From assembly GCA_034401795.1 (NCBI GenBank), contig CM067373.1, forward strand, positions 39,295,669 through 39,359,668: a stretch of DNA of 64,000 nt, written 5' to 3'. The notes under the pieces are model-generated. The model ran no database searches. It worked only from the letters and a program-made list of their open reading frames with translations, and had not been told where the DNA came from. The translations under genes and the position numbers were made by a program. The stretch comes from Chaetoderma sp. LZ-2023a. Its lineage: Eukaryota > Mollusca > Caudofoveata > Chaetodermatida > Chaetodermatidae. Shown here piece after piece: positions 58,251 through 64,000 of the stretch (positions are counted from its first letter, which is position 1; each line of letters begins with the position of its first letter).

Positions 58251-58479
58251 CTGCAGCAACTGGTGCCTGACATACATTGCATACCCAGTCAATAAAACCA
58301 CGTCGACAAGCGGCACAGTACTCGTCCTGGGATAAGCCTGTCCCACAAGTGCGATGCTGCCATTGCTGACATACATCGCACTGAAACGTCTGCTGATGAC
58401 CACCGACTTCAGCTCCACAATGAATACAAGCAGAAGACGTCTTTGTAGTTTGGTGAACAACGGTCGATAGATTTGTGAG
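58251..58479 (-). CDS. PHD-type zinc-finger exon
   Basis: Read leftward, the frame has CIHCGAEVG, then FQCDVCQQWQHRTCGTGL, then YCAACRRGFIDWVCNVC. The spacing C-x2-C, C-x2-C, H-x2-C, C-x2-C is that of a PHD finger, usually a reader of histone tails. The exon closes at CTGCAG followed by GTAAGA, a good splice donor. There is no ATG; the open frame runs back into the DIRS element, whose left end is directly adjacent. In invertebrates this finger is often found in multicopy genes with a FLYWCH or MULE domain downstream, so it may be a host gene or part of a DNA transposon. No second exon is identified. Confidence 0.65.
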
Positions 58480-58652
58480 TTCTCCTTCGATCAATACTCA
58501 CCATTCTGTTACTTCTGATATACAGCTGGCGTTGACAGCTGGCTCTAGGACTATAGACTTAGAAAGCTTTACCGACTCCTTGGAACCGGGTACTCGGCTC
58601 CCAACTGCCGAGTACCCGTCTACCATAGAGCTCATTCTTGTTTGCATAGCAA
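58480..58652 (+). repeat. Left inverted terminal repeat of the DIRS element
   Basis: Reverse complement of 63714-63872 with about three differences in the compared part. It contains a 12-bp hairpin at 58587-58618, CGGGTACTCGGC paired with GCCGAGTACCCG. The outer 11 bp (TTCTCCTTCGA) are unique to this end, as in known DIRS elements. Confidence 0.9.
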
Positions 58653-59427
58653 CAAGAGCTATACATGCTTTTTGCAGTGGAAAGATTGAGAAATAAAAAT
58701 CTAAGTCTTTGTGTAACTGTGATTGTGATAGCTAGTGACTCTCTTGCAAGGATAATTGGATAATATGGATACCGCCGATGATAACCAGGTCGTATATTTC
58801 CTTATTATTCCATAGTTAAAAGACTTAGGTCTCTAAATTTCGTTGTGTCGCATGTTCCAATTTCTGACCCCAAAGAATCTGGGACGTGTGTTAACAACGA
58901 AATATGCCGGATGGTCGCCTTCTTTAACCCCAACAGGCGATCGGCAGATATGAAAATAGGTGTTTGCTACGGTATTTGTAACACGAATATCGGCTGATGT
59001 CGTTCTCCGTAAGATCCGAGCGGGTGACGTCACACCCGTGGTGCTCGGATGTTTATGTGAAGACAATTTTTTCATTAATTCGCGCATCTTGTTCAGGGTG
59101 CGGCGTACTAAAAATGGTACCAGAAAACTTTGGAATGTTCAAGTTTTGCGTGTTATCACGATCTGTTTGCAATGATCGGTGGTTTCAAAATTCTTGATTA
59201 GATGTGTGGTCTGCGGTTTTACCGTGTGCTACAGCAGTTTGTTTACATTTTGTTGTTTTGGCTTTCAGTAGGAGTATAATTTATATTGATTGGTAAATAT
59301 ACCCCGAATGCTATGCGATATGATTCCTGGAGCCGTGATACATCCTGGAGGATCAATTATGGGTGTATTTATGCCTGCTTCGTTCTTGTCGTCATAATCA
59401 ATGCGATCTTTGCTGTAATGTTGCGGG
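58653..59427 (+). other. DIRS leader, no frame recognised
   Basis: Less GC-rich than the coding part. It contains GTGACGTCACACC near 59025, a possible CRE-like site. No coding frame supported. Confidence 0.4.
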
Positions 59428-61579
59428 GTGGGGTGCGGGAGGGTTACAGTTAATTTATGGTCAAATTATTTGAGAATAAATTGTCTGCCTTCCATCCGTG
59501 TCTCGTTCCGCTTGCTTATTGTAGGTTTGTGCTTATTTATAGGCCAAGCCAGCCCCGCCATCAACTCCGTACGGGTCCTATTTAAGGACCATGTCTGCTT
59601 TAGATGTACTGCATGTAACCTTGATAGTAGGTGTAATGTGTGCGCAGTGTGGTCCGCGGATATGATGTTGAAGTTCCTTGCCCAGAAGGATTTGGCTGGG
59701 TCTGACGCGGGGTCAGGCGGTCCGAGGTTAAATCATGGAGCATCCTGTTCGGCCGGTGGGGGCGCTCCACGTCCTCAGCTGGAGGTGGCGGAGATGGCAC
59801 CGCCGGCGTGGTTTGGTCCGGCTATGCAGGGCTTTCTGCATAGCGTTCTGCCCACGCTGGTGTCGTCCCTGCTGCCGAATGTTGTTGGGCAGTCGCTCGC
59901 CATGCTTGGTACGGACCCTGTCCTTGGACAGGGTTCTGGACTGGTCACCGAGGGAGCCGTCTCGTACGGCCCCCTGGCAGTCCCGTCGGGCTCCGGCCTG
60001 ACGGGTTCTGTCTCTCTGCGGCCACCTCCGGGTGGTCCAGTAGCGGTGGCCGGTCCGTCAGGCATGGGAGCCGTCCACCAGGATGGCTCCACGGTTTCTT
60101 CGTCTAGTGACGACTCTTCGGGGTCCGAAGATGAGGAGGAGAGGTTGCTGCGGCCTGTGATGCCACGGGTGGAGAAGATGGAGGTCGATTCCGTCCTGGA
60201 CGGACCCATCCTCCATCTGTCTGGCTTGGGGCAAGCCAGGGCAGCGGCTCCGCCCGTGGTTGAGGCCAATCTGGTACCAGGCACCGGTCCCGTGACGGTT
60301 GGTTTGACGCCAGTCGGCACGGTGACTGGTGTGCCGGGCCGGGCGTGGTACTCACCTATCTCACCTGTTTGGCCACGGTTCCGCGTCTGCTATGGGTCCG
60401 CACAGTTTTCCGTGCAGACCTACCCCATGGACTGGTGTTCATGGGGTGGCGGCGGAACCGTTTGGTGCCGGAGTGCCTGGCATGTCAGCCGCGGCTCCTC
60501 GCCGGGAGGCCGTGGCTGGCAGGTCCGTGAACGCGTCAACGGGTGACGTGTTCACAGGTGTGTCCTCCTCGGAAGTAGACTGGTCGGAAGCTCTGGCTTG
60601 GCTAGCCAGGGTTGACCCGTCTGTGGTTTCGGCCACGGCCGAGGAGGATGCGCCCCGTCCGTCGGTTGCATCGATTCGGATGGGGATCTTGCCCGCAGCC
60701 CGGATCCAGTCTGTTGGACTGGATCCACGGTTCATAGAGTTGTTGGATGCTATTTATAGCAAGCAGCTCCTGACCAAGGGCCAGCTCCCTGCGGCCTCCA
60801 GGGAGGTGCGGGCAAGGTGTCGTATTCCACGGGGGGAATACGACACATATGGTGTGGTACCGTCGGTCACCGAGGATGACCGATGGGTTCTGGGCGTTCA
60901 GAGTGCTGGAGCGGGTGTCCCCGGTCCGGCACTTGTGGATAAGTCCCAGGCGCACCACGAGGAAGTCCTGTCCCTATGCGATGAGGGTGTGCGGGCAGCT
61001 ATGAGTGCTGTCAACCATTCCTATCGCCTTCTTCAGTCGGTGTGGGCTGAAGCGGGGGCAGGCCACCCTGTGGCGCTTACGTGCGTCAATGACGGCTTGG
61101 TGCTGTCTATGGACGCACTGGTAAGGGTGCAAGCACGAGCGACAAAGTCCAGGAGGCAAATGGTTCTTGACCATATGCGTCCGGCTACGGCAGTCAGGGA
61201 GCGTCTTCTTGGGACGCCCCTGACAGGGCCTAGCATCTTCGGTGGCCAGGCGCGGGCCATCTTAGAGGACACTGCCAGCATCACGCAGAATCGGTTGGCG
61301 GTCAACCTACAGCTGGAGCTAGTGCGACAAGCGCACGCAGTAGGGGCTGTAGGGAAACCGCTAGCTGGCCAACCTTCGAAGAAGCAGAAGGGCAAGGCAA
61401 AAGCCAAGCCTGCTGCGACTTCTGCCTCGTCTGCGTTTTCTCAGCCGCCGCCGACTAAGAAAGCCAGCAAGGTTGTGGAGGCCCCTACCCTCCCCAGTGT
61501 TGCTCCTGATCGCCCTAGAGGCGGGAAGGGTAAGGGTAAGTCCTCCAAGGGCGGAAAGAAGGGAGCGGATCGTACCTGA
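59428..61579 (+). pseudogene. DIRS Gag-like region (fossil)
   Basis: Two overlapping long frames cover this GC-rich region (59428-60546 and 60329-61579). The second, 416 residues, ends in a helix-rich part with RATKSRRQMVLDHMRPATAV and GPSIFGGQARAILEDTASIT, then a lysine-rich tail (KKQKGKAKAK). Position before RT and the 'FGG' segment fit a DIRS Gag. No zinc knuckle seen. Which frame is used at the front is unsure. Confidence 0.6.
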
Positions 61580-61668
61580 GGGCACGAAAGCTCCCTTCAT
61601 ATCCGCCTGGACCGCACCTGTGCGACAGGAACAGCGGTGCCAGTTATACCCGCCGAGCCAAGACCGAA

Positions 61669-63195
61669 ATGGTTTTCTCTCTCTCTCTCGTTAAGAAAGG
61701 GGGGGGGGAGCGGACCGCGAGCCGGACAACCCCTTTAGACGTCGAGGCGTCTATGATGGGTGGAAGGCTCATGCGTTTCCTCGAGGCCTGGCGAGGTGTG
61801 ACGTCAGACAGTCTGGTCCTGGGATGGTTATCCCAGGGGTACATGCCGGAGTGGTGGGACTTTCCGCCGCAGAATCTGTCTTTGGCACCTGTCTGGACAC
61901 CCGTACCACGGGACCCAGACAAGTTAGAAGCCGTTCAAAACGAAGTGTCGGGTTTGCTTCTGAAGGGAGCAATAAAACCAGCGAACCAGAACACTCCGGG
62001 CTTCTATTCAAATATGTTCCTTGTCCCCAAGAGCACGGGGTGATGGAGACCCATACTCAATCTCAGGCCATTAAATTGGTTTATCCATACGCCTCGGTTC
62101 CAGATGGAAACACCGAGATCGGTAATGGCGGATTGAGGAAGGGAATGTGGTGTGTGTCGATCGATCTGAAAGATGCATACTTCCACATTCCTATGAACCG
62201 GAGTTGGCACAGGCTTCTGAGATTTGCGTTTCAGAATCAAGTATGGGAGTTTACTGTTCTCCCGTTTGGCCTGTCGACAGCTCTGAGGGTTTTCACAAGA
62301 GTGGTCCTTGCGGTGACAGCGTTTCTCAGAAAAGAGAACGTGGCGCTACACACCTACATAGACGACTGGCTGCTCAAGGCAGACTGCAGCCAGGTTGAAC
62401 GTGGATACTGCTCTGACTCTGAAGTTACTTTCAGATCTAGGCTGGATACTCGACAAGGAGAAATCCGAGTTGACGCCCACTCAACATTTCGTTTATTTGG
62501 GGATGCGATTCGATCTCGAGGAGGGCAGGGTTTACCCATCAGAGCCCAGAGTTGTGGCTCTGTTAGCCATCCTCGAGAGTTTTCGATTGGGAAACCACAT
62601 TCAGGCGAGGCGGTTTCTTCAGATGCTGGGCATGATGGTCTCCATGGAGCAAGTGATCCCGTACGCTGCTCTGATGCGAAGACCTATCCAGTTGTATCTG
62701 ATGTCTCTGTGGAAACAGAGAACAGAACCCCTGTCAAAACTGGTGCCAGTTTTGGAGCCGATAATATCGCATCTCGTATGGTGGAAACAGCGTCAGAATC
62801 TCCTGGTAGGGGTTTCGCTGCACCTACCTCGCCACCAGCTGTCCGTGTACACGGATGCGTCGCTGGAAGGGTGGGGTGCCTGCCTGGATGCACACCAGGT
62901 CTCGGGCACATGGACTCTCCTGGAGAGTCAGCTGCATAGCAATCTGTTGGAAATGATGGCAGTGGAACTGGTGTTGGAAGAGTTTCTTCCGATGATCAGG
63001 GGCAAGGTGATATTGATACGGTCGGACAATTCGACGGTAGTATCATACATAAATCGCCAAGGCGGGACCAAGTCACCCACACTGTGTATCAAAGTGAGAA
63101 AAGAACCTAAAGCATGCATGGTCGAGCGTGAGGATGACAACCAGATTGTGTCACTGATGGCCGGACCAGTGAATGGTTGGAGGCGGTACGTCTGA
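61669..63195 (+). pseudogene. DIRS reverse transcriptase and RNase H (fossil)
   Basis: Pieces in order: GGRLMRFLEAWRGVTSDSLV and GFYSNMFLVPKSTG (RT start), CVSIDLKDAYFHIPM (first catalytic Asp), LPFGLSTALRVFTRVV, TYIDDWLLKA (YIDD palm motif), HFVYLGMRFDLEEGRVYPS (thumb). The RNase H part has VYTDASLEGWGACLDAHQVS, LHSNLLEMMAVELVL and IRSDNSTVVSYINRQGGT. These are the standard DIRS signatures. Spread over several frames, hence broken. Confidence 0.9.
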
Positions 63196-63554
63196 AGTCC
63201 AATTATCATAAGGTAATTCATTAGTGAGAGTTTTTTGTATTATGTCTATATATCATGTTCATTCATCTTATATATTCATGCTCATTCCCAGGCTAATACA
63301 TGTGGATATGCAAGGAGCAGTTAACCCTCTTGGCATATTTGTGTTTCAGGCGAGATACATGTTCGTGAGTTGTCTCCATTTTCTTAGGAGAAAAAAGGGT
63401 GGGTGGGGCAGTGACGCGAATGTGATTCGGTTCCGATAACTTGACGGTCCTTTTAGGTCTCCGTTAGTCAAGTTGTTAAGTCTAAATCTTTCTCCAAGGG
63501 GCAAAAGTAGCATTTATGGCTTGCCCCTTCCCACCAGGTTACTGATCAAATCTG

Positions 63555-63658
63555 GTGTATATCAGAAGTAACAGAATGGTGAGTACTGATCGAAGGAGAA
63601 TGCAGGAAATTTCAATTTCCCTTTCTCCGAGATCTAACAATACTCACCATTCTGTTAC
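63555..63658 (+). repeat. Internal complementary region of the DIRS element
   Basis: The left half (to 63600) is the reverse complement of the element's left end and the right half (from 63601) that of its right end, 45 of 46 and 57 of 58 bases by eye. The join GGAGAA/TGCAGG therefore marks both element termini exactly. Confidence 0.92.
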
Positions 63659-63713
63659 GGACCCAGCCTCCCAGCCCCACGGAGGCAAGCCATGGATTTC
63701 TCTTGTTTGGTGG

Positions 63714-63907
63714 CTATGCAAACAATATGAGCTCTATGGTAGACGGGTACTCGGCAGTTGGGAGCCGAGTACCCGGTTCCAAGCAGTCGGTAAAGCTTTC
63801 TAAGTCTACAGTCCTAGAGCCAGCTGTCAAGGCCAGCTGTATATCAGAAGTAACAGAATGGTGAGTATTGTTAGATCTCGGAGAAAGGGAAAGTGAAATT
63901 TCCTGCA
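63714..63907 (-). repeat. Right inverted terminal repeat of the DIRS element
   Basis: Mirrors the left repeat; hairpin at 63744-63775. The outer 35 bp, ending in GAAATTTCCTGCA, are unique to this end. Confidence 0.9.
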
Positions 63908-64000
63908 TTTTGGACAATACAGCTACCATATGGAGAAAAAAATGCTGAACGTTCGAGGTTGTCAGAATGGGGAACTGTTTTATTGTCATTTTCTTGTTTT
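63908..64000. other. Right flank of the DIRS insertion
   Basis: Read on minus, TTTTTTTCTCCATATGGTAG ends in AG after a pyrimidine-rich run, a possible splice acceptor. It would lie about 20 bp upstream of the PHD exon if the DIRS element were absent. Confidence 0.35.

Larger units (their letters stand above)
58480..63907 (+). mobile_element. DIRS-like retroelement, young
   Basis: Inverted terminal repeats of about 160 bp differ at only three or four positions. An internal region equals the complement of the two element ends joined together, which is the hallmark of DIRS elements. The body is GC-rich against an AT-rich surround and holds a Gag-like frame, then reverse transcriptase and RNase H of DIRS type. 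I did not recognise the tyrosine recombinase normally present. The coding part is broken in a few places (about three or more). ITR identity suggests recent insertion. Confidence 0.88.

Noticed and set aside
58234-58494. PHD protein starting at 58494
   Set aside because: The first codon there is TTG and lies inside the DIRS terminal repeat; no ATG opens the frame.
59500-63200. CpG-island-like host gene cluster on both strands
   Set aside because: The high GC content coincides exactly with the DIRS element, and the frames on minus are shadows of its coding strand.

Overview
The window is animal DNA, very probably from a marine invertebrate. The strongest organism clue is one host exon on the minus strand (8973-9191) that matches the start of DTD2, the animal-specific tRNA deacylase. 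The range of transposons (Polinton, BEL/Pao, Ty3/gypsy, DIRS, many CR1-like LINEs, a TTAA-flanked MITE, and hairpin-ended elements with tandem cores like oyster 'pearl' elements) would fit a mollusc, annelid or similar genome. I cannot name the species. Apart from the DTD2 exon and a PHD-finger exon near the right end, almost everything recognisable is mobile-element remains.

Layout. 1-950: AT-rich, no gene, two foldback structures. 1000-5750: remnant of a Polinton (integrase tail on plus, protein-primed DNA polymerase B on minus, 67-bp tandem repeats beyond it). 5795-8208: an element made of ~620-bp tandem units with terminal hairpins. 8414-9191: (GAT/GGT)n repeat followed by DTD2 exon 1, read leftward, so the Polinton and the tandem element may sit in DTD2 intron 1. 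9750-15893: two inverted ~115-bp repeats enclosing a decayed copy of a multicopy zinc-binding gene family (about 10885-13370, minus) and a LINE. 16-22 kb: LINE fragments and anonymous DNA. 22217-28069: a broken BEL/Pao element with recognisable LTRs, primer site and polypurine tract, carrying a LINE insertion. 28-36 kb: CR1-like LINE pieces around a second tandem-core element (29463-32225). 36-41 kb: a long CAG tract, a third tandem-core element and more LINE copies. 41.2-44.7 kb: a Ty3/gypsy remnant whose leader holds frames resembling an SGNH hydrolase upstream of gag. 44.7-52.2 kb: LINE pieces, a tRNA-headed SINE, and two CR1-like LINE ends whose 3' untranslated regions are different minisatellites. 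52.6-56.7 kb: a 4.1-kb interval bounded by ~80-bp inverted repeats next to TA, holding a fourth tandem-core element and a TTAA MITE. 58251-58479: PHD-finger exon. 58480-63907: a young GC-rich DIRS-like retroelement with inverted terminal repeats and an internal region that reads exactly as the complement of its joined ends.

The parts do not form a pathway. The window is a layered insertion record around two host-like exons. The most useful leads are the DTD2 exon, the DIRS circle-junction signature, the SGNH-like frames in the gypsy leader, the inverted-repeat-bounded unknown gene family, and the minisatellite 3' ends of the LINEs.
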